NCBI GenBank assembly: GCA_025964795.1
Contig: JAOPYC010000010.1
Span: forward strand, 1 to 47,292
Origin: Marmoricola sp.
GTDB lineage: Bacteria > Actinomycetota > Actinomycetes > Propionibacteriales > Nocardioidaceae
DNA: 47,292 nt
Reading direction: 5' to 3'
Position numbers and translations under genes: made by a program. Below are positions 40,813 to 47,292 of this stretch, piece after piece. The notes under the pieces were generated by a model. It was not told the DNA's origin. It saw nothing but the letters and a program-made list of their open reading frames with translations, and searched no databases. Numbering within the stretch: the stretch's first letter is position 1; each line of letters starts with the position of its first letter.

Positions 40813-40958
40813 GGGCCCAGCATGCCTGATCCCTCCCCCCATCGCTGGGCCGATCGGTGGCTCGGGCGTGTAAACCGATCGATCGACCTGTGCGTCCCAC
40901 TAACGTGACCAGCGTCCTGCACACAGAGAAGACCGGCCTGCCGGCCGAGGGGGTGGCC

Positions 40959-41474
40959 GTGGACCGATCGCCCGGCACCGACGCCGGCCTGGAGGAGCTC
41001 TTCGACGAGCACTACGTCAGGCTGGTCCGTCTGGCCGTCCTGCTCCTGGGCGACGTAGGCCGGGCCGAGGAGGTCGTGCAGGACTCGTTCCTGGCCGTGC
41101 ACAAGCGGCTGCAGCGCCACGGCGCCCTCGAGAACGCCCCCGCCTACCTGCGGCAGACGGTGGTGAACCGCTCTCGCTCGGTGCTGCGGCACCTGTTCGT
41201 GGTCGACCGGCACCCCTCCGAGGTGCCGCCCGACGAGCCGGGCGCGGACCACGGCGTCCTGACCGGCGTACGCCGCAGGGCCGTCATCGAGGCCATGGGC
41301 ACGCTGCCCCGCCGACAACGCGAGGTGCTCGCGCTGCGCTACTACCTCGACCTGTCCGAGCGCGAGATCGCCGAGACCCTGGGGATCAGCGCCGGCGCCG
41401 TGAAGAGCCACGCCTCGCGCGGGTCCGCCGCCCTGCGCCACCACCTCTCACCCCTCCTCGAGGAGACACCATGA
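40959..41474 (+). CDS. ECF-type sigma factor (SigE/sigma-70 region 2 and 4)
   Basis: The 171-residue protein has sigma region 2 (LEELFDEHYVRLVRLAVLLLGDVGRAEEVVQDSF) and region 4 (LPRRQREVLALRYYLDLSEREIAETLGISAGAVKSHASRG). This is the actinobacterial SigE-like group that usually has a membrane or GerMN-type partner. The GTG at 40959 is chosen for its GAGGGG site; in-frame GTGs at 40953 and 40905 are possible. Upstream, GTAAACC and a CGTCC about 16 bases on resemble an ECF promoter, suggesting autoregulation. The next gene overlaps by ATGA and is the likely regulatory partner. Confidence 0.88.
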   Translation: MDRSPGTDAGLEELFDEHYVRLVRLAVLLLGDVGRAEEVVQDSFLAVHKRLQRHGALENAPAYLRQTVVNRSRSVLRHLFVVDRHPSEVPPDEPGADHGVLTGVRRRAVIEAMGTLPRRQREVLALRYYLDLSEREIAETLGISAGAVKSHASRGSAALRHHLSPLLEETP

Positions 41475-42454
41475 CCCCGCACGACGACGACCTGCGCTCG
41501 CTGTTCCACGACGCCGTCTCCGACGTACACCCCCGAGGGGGACCCGAGATGATCCGGGCCCGCGACCAGCGCCCCGCTGCGGCGCGCTGGCTGCCGCTGA
41601 CGGTGGCGGCCGCCGTGGTGACCGTGCTCGTGATCGGGGGCACCGCGTGGCTCGCGCAGCAGCCGGACGGCAGCCCGTCCGCTGGGGCTGGCCAGCCCAA
41701 CGCCCCGGTCGCCACCCGGTCCTCGGGACGGCAGAACACGGCGCGCACCGTGCAGGTTCCGGTCTACTACACCGGGCTGACCGCCGCCGGCCCCCGACTG
41801 TTCACGGAGACCCACACCGTCACCGGAGTCACCGACAGCAACCTCGACGCCGCCGTGCAGCAGGCCCTGAGCGGGTGGCCGCGCGACCCGGACTACCTGC
41901 CGTGGCCGGTCGACGGGCTCACGGCGGCGACCTCCTCGGACGGCTCGACGCTCACCATCGACCTGTCCAGGACCGTCGACCGGCCCTCGGGGATGACGCC
42001 GGAGCAGGCCCAGTCGGCCGTGCAGGCCCTGGTCTGGACGTCGGACGCGATGGCCCGCGAGGACCTGCCGGTGCGGTTCACCGTCGGCGGGCAGCCCACG
42101 GCCCAGGTGCTGGGTGTCGACACGTCCTCGCCGGTCGAGAAGGCGAGCGCCGACGCGACGCTGTCCACGGTCTCGATCACCTCGCCCACCGAGGGAGCCA
42201 CGGTGCCCACCCGGTTCGAGGTCACCGGCCAGGCCGCGAGCTTCGAGGGCAACGTCGTCTGGGAGCTCAAGCAGAGCGACCGGGTGGGCCGCAGCGGCTA
42301 CACCACCGCCAAGGAGTGCTGCACGCTGTCGCCGTACAGCTTCACCGTGACCGCCGCCCCGGGCACCTACACCCTCGTCGTCCACGACACCGACGAGTCC
42401 GGCGGCGAGGGCGTCGGCGCCATCCTGGACACGAAGCAGATCACCGTCGAGTAG
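41471..42454 (+). CDS. GerMN/Gmad2-domain membrane protein, probable anti-sigma partner
   Basis: The 327-residue protein has a short cytoplasmic N-terminus (LRSLFHDAVSDVHPRGGPEMIRARD), one transmembrane helix (residues 42-65), a linker and then a GerMN domain at ~85-215 (VPVYYTGLTAAGPRLFTETH, LTIDLS, WTSDAM, VRFTVGG). The Gmad2 Ig-like domain at ~228-327 carries ITSPTEGATVPTRFEVTGQA. This is the standard partner of SigE-type sigma factors, with the N-terminal segment as the presumed sigma-binding part. No HxxxCxxC zinc anti-sigma motif is present. Despite the GerM name it is not evidence of sporulation. It is coupled to the sigma gene by ATGA. Confidence 0.85.
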   Translation: MTPHDDDLRSLFHDAVSDVHPRGGPEMIRARDQRPAAARWLPLTVAAAVVTVLVIGGTAWLAQQPDGSPSAGAGQPNAPVATRSSGRQNTARTVQVPVYYTGLTAAGPRLFTETHTVTGVTDSNLDAAVQQALSGWPRDPDYLPWPVDGLTAATSSDGSTLTIDLSRTVDRPSGMTPEQAQSAVQALVWTSDAMAREDLPVRFTVGGQPTAQVLGVDTSSPVEKASADATLSTVSITSPTEGATVPTRFEVTGQAASFEGNVVWELKQSDRVGRSGYTTAKECCTLSPYSFTVTAAPGTYTLVVHDTDESGGEGVGAILDTKQITVE

Positions 42455-42457
42455 AGG

Positions 42458-43171
42458 TCAGTGCTCCGGAAGCAGCGAGATCTTCTGCCAGATCTTCTGC
42501 GACATCTGGGCCGCGAGCGTCTCCAGGTTGCTGACCGTGTCGAGCACGACCGCGTCGGAGGAGTGCTCGGCGCACAGCGCCGCGGTCTTCGCGATCAGGG
42601 AGACCAGCTCGCTGCAGTAGTCGAAGTAGTGGTGCAGCTCCTCGGCGTTCATCCGGTTCGGCGGGCTCTGCGCCGTCGGCACGTAGTCCGAGCGCGCCTG
42701 CTCCGGGTCCTTGTCGAGCTGGTGCATGTCGACGACGTGCGCCAGGGAGCGGAGCCGGTGCAGCAGGCCGACGAGCGTACGGCGCTCCCGGCGCTCCGGC
42801 AGTGCCCACAGGAAGAACACCGCGATCGCCGCGAAGACGACGTCGTTGATGGCGCTCTCCACCAGCGGCACCCAGTCGAACGACTCCAGCTCGCCGCCGC
42901 GGAAGGCGTCCCGAAGCGCGAGCACCAGCGCCAGCAGGGTCCCCAGGACGATCAGCACGCTGGCCACGCGCGACCACCGCCGGGTGAGCTTGAACCGTGC
43001 GTAGGAGCTGTCGAAGCCCTGCTGGACCTCGGGCACCATCTCCGCGAGGCGGCCGGCGACCGCGGCGAGCCGACGTCCCGGGAGGCGGGCGCGGATCCGC
43101 GCCTCGAGCTTCGCGGCCGCGTGCGCGATGTAGTGCGACTCCAGCTTCGGGGTCTCCTGCGCGTCGCTCAC
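42458..43171 (-). CDS. Two-TM membrane protein with long cytoplasmic tail, unknown function
   Basis: The 237-residue protein has a basic N-terminal ~70 residues (LEARIRARLPGRRLAAVAG). Two transmembrane helices follow (SVLIVLGTLLALVLALRDAF near 75-94 and VVFAAIAVFFLWALPE near 113-130), then a helical C-terminal domain of about 105 residues (LLHRLRSLAHVVDMHQLDKDPEQ, YFDYCSELVSLIAKTAALCAEH). It is not a family I recognise. The GTG at 43171 has TAGCGT seven bases upstream, so it is probably leaderless. Its stop lies three bases from the converging GerMN gene. Confidence 0.75.
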   Translation of the reverse strand: MSDAQETPKLESHYIAHAAAKLEARIRARLPGRRLAAVAGRLAEMVPEVQQGFDSSYARFKLTRRWSRVASVLIVLGTLLALVLALRDAFRGGELESFDWVPLVESAINDVVFAAIAVFFLWALPERRERRTLVGLLHRLRSLAHVVDMHQLDKDPEQARSDYVPTAQSPPNRMNAEELHHYFDYCSELVSLIAKTAALCAEHSSDAVVLDTVSNLETLAAQMSQKIWQKISLLPEH

Positions 43172-43178
43172 CGGCCAC

Positions 43179-43184
43179 ACGCTA
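43179..43184 (-). promoter_or_regulatory. -10 element for leaderless membrane-protein mRNA
   Basis: TAGCGT (minus strand), seven bases before the GTG at 43171. Confidence 0.55.
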
Positions 43185-43246
43185 GTGGTCAGCCAGCCAG
43201 ATGGGGGCGTGTACGCCGACGGCAGCGACGTGGTCAGCACCGCCCT

Positions 43247-43978
43247 CTAGCCCCAGCGCGGCGTGCGCGACAGCAGGGCCGCGACCGCGGCCACCCCGGC
43301 GGTGGACGTGCGCAGCACCGACGTCCCGAGGCGGACGACGTGCGCCGCGCCGAACAGCTCCAGCTCCTCGTCGCTGATCCCGCCCTCGGGGCCGACGACG
43401 ACCAGGATCGACGTCGCCGCCTCCACCGGCAGCGACGAAAGTGGCTCGTGGGAGGCCTCGTGCAGGACCACTGCGAGGTCGACCTGCGCGGCGAGCTCGA
43501 CCACGTCGGCCGTCGTGGCCATCTCGGTGACCTCCGGCAGCCAGGCCCGCCGCGACTGCTTCCCCGACTCCCGGGCGGCGGACCGCCACTTCGCCAGCGA
43601 CTTCTCGGCGCGCTCACCGCGCCAGACCCCGACGGAGCGGGCGGCGGCCCAGGGCACGATCCGGTCGACGCCGATCTCGGTGAGCACCTCGACGGCGAGC
43701 TCGGCCCGGTCCCCCTTGGGGATCGCCTGCACGACCGTGATCCGTGGAACCGGCGCCGGGAGTACGGACACCGACGACACCGAGGCGGTCAGGGAGGTCT
43801 TCGAGGTCGCGGTCACCACGCAGGTCGCCGCCGTACCGGTCCCGTCGGCGAGGACCACCTCCTCGCCCAGGCGCGTTCGGCGGACCACCACCGCGTGCCG
43901 CGCCTCGTCACCCCCGACGACCACGCTGTCTCCGACGGCCACCCCGGTGACGGGACCGAGGAAGACCGGCAGGCTCAT
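43247..43978 (-). CDS. rsmE: 16S rRNA (uracil-1498-N3)-methyltransferase
   Basis: The 243-residue SPOUT methyltransferase has an N-terminal PUA-like domain (DEARHAVVVRRTRLGEEVVLADG) and the trefoil-knot C-terminal domain with VVVGPEGGISDEELELF and RLGTSVLRTSTAG. It methylates U1498 of 16S rRNA. The ATG at 43978 overlaps the stop of the downstream half of dnaJ (ATGA), a gene order seen widely in actinobacteria. The premature stop in dnaJ may reduce its translation if coupling matters. Confidence 0.95.
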   Translation of the reverse strand: MSLPVFLGPVTGVAVGDSVVVGGDEARHAVVVRRTRLGEEVVLADGTGTAATCVVTATSKTSLTASVSSVSVLPAPVPRITVVQAIPKGDRAELAVEVLTEIGVDRIVPWAAARSVGVWRGERAEKSLAKWRSAARESGKQSRRAWLPEVTEMATTADVVELAAQVDLAVVLHEASHEPLSSLPVEAATSILVVVGPEGGISDEELELFGAAHVVRLGTSVLRTSTAGVAAVAALLSRTPRWG

Positions 43979-44496
43979 CGCGGGTTGAAGGCGTCCTTGA
44001 GCCGCCCGAACACCGACTTCTGCGGTGAGGTGATCTGCCCGTCGGGCGACTCCTCGTGGCGCAGCTTGGCCAGCTCGCGCAGCAGCTGCTGCTGCTCCTC
44101 GTCGAGGCGGCCGGGGGTCTCGACGTCGACCGTGACGACGACGTCACCGCGGACCTGCGACCGGAGGTGGGGTACGCCGCGACCACGCAGCACCGTCTCC
44201 GTGCCCGACTGGGTGCCGGGGCGGATCTCGAGGTCGATCCACAGCTCCATGTCGGAGTCGGCCTCGGCCACGTCGGCCTCGAGCAGGGGCAGCTGGATCG
44301 TCGTACCGAGGGCCGCCGCGGTCATCGGCACGGTGACGTGGCAGCGCAGGTCGGTGCCGTCCCGGGTGAACACCGGGTGCGTCGCGACGTGGATCTCTAC
44401 GTAGAGGTCGCCCGCCGGCCCGCCGCCGGGGCCGACCTCGCCCTCGCTGGAGAGCTGGACGCGGGTGCCTGTGTCGACACCAGGTGGGATCTTCAC
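43975..44496 (-). CDS. DnaJ C-terminal substrate-binding half (after internal stop)
   Basis: If translation restarts at the GTG at 44496, a 173-residue protein results: KIPPGVDTGTRVQLSSEGEVGPGGGPAGDLYVEI (first lobe end), the second lobe, and a C-terminus ending in DAFNPR. There is no ribosome-binding site before this GTG, so independent expression is doubtful. The start is seven bases after the internal TAG, close enough for re-initiation. It overlaps rsmE by ATGA. Confidence 0.5.
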   Translation of the reverse strand: MKIPPGVDTGTRVQLSSEGEVGPGGGPAGDLYVEIHVATHPVFTRDGTDLRCHVTVPMTAAALGTTIQLPLLEADVAEADSDMELWIDLEIRPGTQSGTETVLRGRGVPHLRSQVRGDVVVTVDVETPGRLDEEQQQLLRELAKLRHEESPDGQITSPQKSVFGRLKDAFNPR

Positions 44497-44502
44497 GGTG
44501 AT

Positions 44503-45150
44503 CTAGCTGCGCGAGCGGACGCGGCCGTCGCCGGAGCACTCGCGGCAGGGCTCGGGGATGATCTCACCGAACCCGCGGCACGCCGCGCACGGGCGCAGCG
44601 TGCGGATCTCGCCCAGGAAGGACCGCTGGACCTGCTGGACCTCGCCGCGGCCATGGCAGGTCTCGCAGGTGACGGGCTGCGACCCCGCGGCAACGCCGCT
44701 GCCGTGGCAGACGTTGCACAGCACGGCCGTGTCGACCTTGAGCTCGCGGGTGACGCCGAACGCCGCCTCGGCCAGCTCGATCTCGATGCGGACGAGCGCG
44801 TCCTGCCCGCGACGGGTCCGCGGGCGCGGGCCGCGCCCACCACCCTGGCCGGCGCCGCCCGCCTGGCCACCGAAGAAGGCGTCCATGATGTCAGTGAACG
44901 AGAAGCCGGCACCTTGCCCGGCGTCGCCGCCCCGGCCGAAGGGATCGCCGCCGAGGTCGTAGACCCGGCGCTTCTCCGGGTCCGAGAGGACCTCGTAGGC
45001 GGCCGAGACCTCCTTGAACTTCTCCTGGGTGTCCGGGTCCGGGTTGACGTCCGGGTGCAGCTGACGGGCCAGACGGCGGTAGGCCTTCTTGATCTCGTCC
45101 GCCTCGGCGTCCCGGGAGACGCCGAGGATCGCGTAGGGGTCCTGGCTCAC
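44503..45150 (-). CDS. DnaJ J-domain and zinc-finger half (before internal stop)
   Basis: The 215-residue product has the J domain with HPD in LHPDVNPD (stimulates DnaK ATPase), a Gly-rich linker ([14 protein letters not shown]), and all four zinc repeats: [24 protein letters not shown] and CRECSGDG. It ends at TAG right after the zinc domain. Such a fragment could still activate DnaK but would lack the main substrate-binding lobes. The gene follows hrcA by 47 bases and is presumably under the same CIRCE control. Confidence 0.7.
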   Translation of the reverse strand: MSQDPYAILGVSRDAEADEIKKAYRRLARQLHPDVNPDPDTQEKFKEVSAAYEVLSDPEKRRVYDLGGDPFGRGGDAGQGAGFSFTDIMDAFFGGQAGGAGQGGGRGPRPRTRRGQDALVRIEIELAEAAFGVTRELKVDTAVLCNVCHGSGVAAGSQPVTCETCHGRGEVQQVQRSFLGEIRTLRPCAACRGFGEIIPEPCRECSGDGRVRSRS

Positions 45151-45197
45151 TGTTCGCCTTTACTCATGTAGATGGTCAGCTCTGGGGATGCGGCGGG

Positions 45198-46220
45198 TCA
45201 CGCCTGGTCGAGGATGGTGGAGACGTAGCGGGCGACCGCGCGGACCGCGGCCATCGAGCCCGGGTAGTCCATGCGCGTGGGCCCCACGATGCCAAGCGAC
45301 CCCACGGCTTCTTCACCCGGGCCGTAGCCCGTCGCGACGACCGAGGTCGTAGCGAGCTGCTGGTAGGGGCCCTCGTGGCCGATGCGCACGGTGACCGAGT
45401 CGGACGAGGTCGCCTCGCCGAGCAGCTTGAGCAGCACGACGTGCTCCTCGAGCGCCTCGAGCATCGGCTTGATGGACAGGTCGAACCCGTCGCCGAACCG
45501 GGCGAGGTTGGCGGTGCCACCGACCACGACGCGCTCGTCGTAGCGCTCGTTGGACATCGCCTCCACCAGGGCCGCCGCGATCAGCGCCACCTGGGTGCGG
45601 TCGTCAGGGGTCACCTGCTCGGTCAGGCAGCCCAGGGCGGTGGCGGCGTCGGTGATCGGCTCGCCGACGGCGGCGCGCAGGATCCGCGAGCGCAGGTCGG
45701 CCAGCGAGTCGCCGTCGATCTCCGTCGGGAGCTCGAGGACGCGCTGCTCGACGCGGCCGGTGGACAGGATCAGGACGAGGAGCAGCCGCGACGGGGAGAG
45801 CGCGACCAGCTCGATGTGGCGCACCGTGGAGCGGGCGAGCGTGGGGTACTGCACGATCGCCACCTGCTGGGTCAGCTGCGCGAGCACCCGCACCGAGCGC
45901 TGGATCACGTCGTCGAGGTCGTTGGCGCCCTCGAGGAAGGTCGAGATGGCCCGGCGCTCGGCGGCGGTCATCGGCTTGATCTGGGTCAGCCGGTCGACGA
46001 AGAAGCGGTAGCCCTTGTCGGTGGGGATGCGCCCGGCGCTGGTGTGCGGGTGGGCGATCAGCCCCTCCTCCTCCAGCGCGGCCATGTCGTTGCGGACGGT
46101 CGCGGGTGAGACCCCGAGCCGGTGCCGTTCGACGAGCGCCTTGCTGCCGACGGGCTCACCGGTGGACACGTAGTCCTCCACGATGGCGCGCAGCACGGCG
46201 AGCCTGCGGTCCTCCTGCAT
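45198..46220 (-). CDS. hrcA: Heat-inducible transcription repressor HrcA
   Basis: The 340-residue repressor has an N-terminal winged helix ([42 protein letters not shown]), a GAF-like middle domain and the typical C-terminal [26 protein letters not shown], followed by [15 protein letters not shown]. It binds CIRCE and represses heat-shock genes until denatured clients titrate GroEL. The ATG at 46220 has GAGGAGG upstream; an in-frame start further up would lie inside the CIRCE element. CIRCE sits 25 bases upstream, so hrcA–dnaJ is autoregulated. Confidence 0.96.
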   Translation of the reverse strand: MQEDRRLAVLRAIVEDYVSTGEPVGSKALVERHRLGVSPATVRNDMAALEEEGLIAHPHTSAGRIPTDKGYRFFVDRLTQIKPMTAAERRAISTFLEGANDLDDVIQRSVRVLAQLTQQVAIVQYPTLARSTVRHIELVALSPSRLLLVLILSTGRVEQRVLELPTEIDGDSLADLRSRILRAAVGEPITDAATALGCLTEQVTPDDRTQVALIAAALVEAMSNERYDERVVVGGTANLARFGDGFDLSIKPMLEALEEHVVLLKLLGEATSSDSVTVRIGHEGPYQQLATTSVVATGYGPGEEAVGSLGIVGPTRMDYPGSMAAVRAVARYVSTILDQA

Positions 46221-46244
46221 CTCGCCTCCTCGTCGCTGGGTGCC

Positions 46245-46271
46245 TTGGCACTCGTTCGTCCAGAGTGCCAA
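46245..46271. promoter_or_regulatory. CIRCE operator (HrcA binding site)
   Basis: TTGGCACTC (46245-46253), nine bases, GAGTGCCAA (46263-46271): perfect nine-base arms, one change per arm from the TTAGCACTC-N9-GAGTGCTAA consensus. It lies upstream of hrcA, with a TAACAT -10-like element adjoining it, and 30 bases before the divergent MBL-fold gene. Confidence 0.95.
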
Positions 46272-46287
46272 TGTTACTAGGCGCCCG

Positions 46288-46293
46288 TAGGCT
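46288..46293 (+). promoter_or_regulatory. -10 element for leaderless MBL-fold mRNA
   Basis: TAGGCT lies seven bases before the GTG at 46301. The CIRCE right arm ends 17 bases upstream of it, so HrcA would occupy the -35 region. Confidence 0.55.
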
Positions 46294-46300
46294 CGCGCTC

Positions 46301-47161
46301 GTGCCAGAGAACACCGGGCGGTTCACAGAGGTCGGCGATCGCGTCTGGGTCGCCCGCTACGAGTGGTACGACGTGAACGTGACGGTCGTCGAGGGGCAGG
46401 CCGGCCTGATGGTGGTCGACACGCACGCGTCCTCGAAGCAGGCGCACGAGGTGATCGCCGACCTGCGCCGCCTCTCCTGCCGCCCGGTGGTGGGCATCAT
46501 CAACACCCACGACCACGTCGACCACGTCTTCGGCAACGGCGCCTTCCGCGAGGAGTACGGCGAGATCCCGATCACCGCCCACGAGTCGGCGGCCGCGACG
46601 ATGCTGCTCCGCGGCGAGCAGCGCAAGCTCGTCATGACCGAGCAGGGCGACCACCGGGCCGAGGAGATGGCGGCCACCGCCCTGGTCCCGGCCGACCACA
46701 CCTTCTCCTCGGTCACCGCGATCGACCTCGGTGACCGGTCGGTGGAGCTGGTGCACCCCGGGCGGGGCCACACCGCCGGTGACCTCGTCGTACGCATCGA
46801 CGACGCGGACGTCCTGCTGGCCGGTGACCTGGTCGAGGAGTCCGGGATGCCGTCGTACGGCGACGACTGCTTCCCGCTGGACTGGCCGCACGCCCTGGAC
46901 CTCACCCTCGAGCTGATCGGCCCGAGGACCGTGGTCGTCCCGGGTCACGGCAGCCCGGTGGACCGTGACTTCGTGTTCGAGCAGCGGTCCGCCGTCGGCA
47001 TCGTGGCCCAGACGATCCGCGACCTGGCGGGGCGCGGCGTCGGACCGGGCGAGGCGCTGGCAGCCGAGGCCTGGCCCTACCCGCGCGAGGCGCTGATCGA
47101 GGCCGTACGCCGTGGTTACGAGCAGCTCCCCCGCGACGCCAAGCGGCTCCCACTCGCCTGA
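46301..47161 (+). CDS. Metallo-beta-lactamase-fold hydrolase
   Basis: The 286-residue protein has the MBL zinc site HxHxDH in [13 protein letters not shown] (His70, His72, Asp74, His75), a further His in [11 protein letters not shown], the bridging Asp in [10 protein letters not shown] and the last His in VPGHGSPV. This is the glyoxalase-II-like branch, not a proven beta-lactamase. There is no signal peptide, so it is cytoplasmic; substrate unknown. The GTG at 46301 is chosen because of the TAGGCT -10 seven bases upstream; the upstream frame runs through hrcA and CIRCE. Confidence 0.9.
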   Translation: MPENTGRFTEVGDRVWVARYEWYDVNVTVVEGQAGLMVVDTHASSKQAHEVIADLRRLSCRPVVGIINTHDHVDHVFGNGAFREEYGEIPITAHESAAATMLLRGEQRKLVMTEQGDHRAEEMAATALVPADHTFSSVTAIDLGDRSVELVHPGRGHTAGDLVVRIDDADVLLAGDLVEESGMPSYGDDCFPLDWPHALDLTLELIGPRTVVVPGHGSPVDRDFVFEQRSAVGIVAQTIRDLAGRGVGPGEALAAEAWPYPREALIEAVRRGYEQLPRDAKRLPLA

Positions 47162-47222
47162 GGTCGGCTAGGTGTGATGCCCAGGGACGTTGGTCGAGAT
47201 CGTGCGACGAATCGATCTGAGT

Positions 47223-47269
47223 CTGTAGACGGGTGAAGACCTCCCGATGTGGAGTGGAGCTACCTAGGA
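47223..47269 (+). promoter_or_regulatory. Second copy of the shared leader motif; upstream of a gene beyond the window
   Basis: CTGTAGA, two bases, GGTGAAGACC, 21 bases, CCTAGGA, followed by an AGGAGGT ribosome site at 47284-47290, so a gene must start just past the window end. Within it GAGTGG and CCACTC can pair around the CCTAGGA block. The rest of the 131-base tail shows no gene. Confidence 0.5.
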
Positions 47270-47292
47270 ACCACTCTTCGACCAGGAGGTCT

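Larger units (their letters stand above)
43975..45150 (-). pseudogene. dnaJ: dnaJ (DnaJ2) interrupted by one in-frame TAG
   Basis: Read as a whole this is a normal-length DnaJ (391 codons plus the final stop): J domain, Gly/Phe linker, four CxxCxGxG zinc repeats and a two-lobed C-terminal substrate-binding domain. A single TAG (44503-44505) interrupts the frame at codon 216, between GRVRSRS and ITVKIPPGVDTG, where intact homologues run straight through. There is no frameshift and the coding pattern is intact on both sides. It may be a recent nonsense mutation, a sequence error, or a read-through site. The two halves are also listed separately. Confidence 0.8.

Noticed and set aside
41471..42454. 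Sporulation gene because of GerM-type domains
   Set aside because: GerMN/Gmad2 domains are common sigma-factor partners in non-sporulating actinobacteria and no other sporulation gene is present.
44490..44510. Frameshift as the cause of the dnaJ split
   Set aside because: Both halves are in the same frame and the break is a single TAG codon.
1..47292. CRISPR arrays, insertion sequences, toxin-antitoxin or defence islands
   Set aside because: No regularly spaced direct repeats, transposase motifs or terminal inverted repeats were found; the solitary methylase alone is not a defence system.

Overview
This window looks like a chromosomal segment from a high-GC actinobacterium, most likely Nocardioides or a close relative in the Propionibacteriales. 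The evidence is the very GC-rich coding sequence, GTG/TTG starts, DUF3145 and DUF5994 proteins, a CIRCE-controlled hrcA–dnaJ locus, the actinobacterial phoH–ybeY–corC–cdd–era block, and many promoters placed so that the start codon is at or near the 5' end of the mRNA. The genus is an inference from gene content; no marker rRNA is present. I see no phage, insertion sequence, CRISPR array, plasmid function or rRNA. The window is gene-dense and no gene-free stretch exceeds about 170 bases. The longest gaps (3769-3936, 13072-13235, 40813-40958, 22031-22163, 47162-47292, 11593-11720) hold promoters, hairpins and leaders, described below.

Layout. 1-4860: 3' end of aceE (pyruvate dehydrogenase E1), a small membrane protein, two alpha/beta hydrolases, an orphan acyl carrier protein and DUF3145. 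4892-8285: PP2C phosphatase divergent from two overlapping CNNM/CorC-type membrane proteins. 8414-12269: a DNA adenine methylase translationally coupled to a MASE1 sensor kinase, divergent from a DUF5994 gene with a conspicuous leader. 12271-16310: HAD-IIA phosphatase, secreted CHAP protein with Ig-like repeats, a tiny ANTAR-type protein, a secreted SGNH hydrolase and a small membrane protein. 16408-19600: tRNA-Met, DEAD-box helicase divergent from a PAS sensor kinase, tRNA-Asn. 19638-25257: dnaG with an overlapping small gene, a four-gene envelope operon (holin-like, DUF3618, YihY/BrkB, YtxH-like), and a D-2-hydroxyacid dehydrogenase coupled to a dGTPase-like gene. 26522-30105: an ABC exporter plus DesK/DesR-type two-component system in one operon.

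30204-39129: the conserved phoH–ybeY–corC–cdd-like block is separated from era by about 4.3 kb carrying a siderophore-interacting protein, a secreted GH43-like protein and a gene pair resembling tmsAB/bfaAB, which makes 10-methyl branched fatty acids. 39236-43171: a lipoprotein with a complete peptidylglycine-monooxygenase-type copper ligand set, coupled to a HIT protein; an ECF sigma factor with a GerMN/Gmad2 membrane partner; and a membrane protein. 43247-47161: rsmE, dnaJ and hrcA under CIRCE, divergent from a metallo-beta-lactamase-fold hydrolase; the window ends in the leader of the next gene.

Most notable points: (1) dnaJ carries a single in-frame TAG that separates the J-domain/zinc-finger half from the substrate-binding half; (2) the leaders at 11646-11690 and 47223-47269 share a spaced motif; (3) the copper monooxygenase-like lipoprotein; (4) the methylase–kinase coupling; (5) about a dozen starts that look leaderless.
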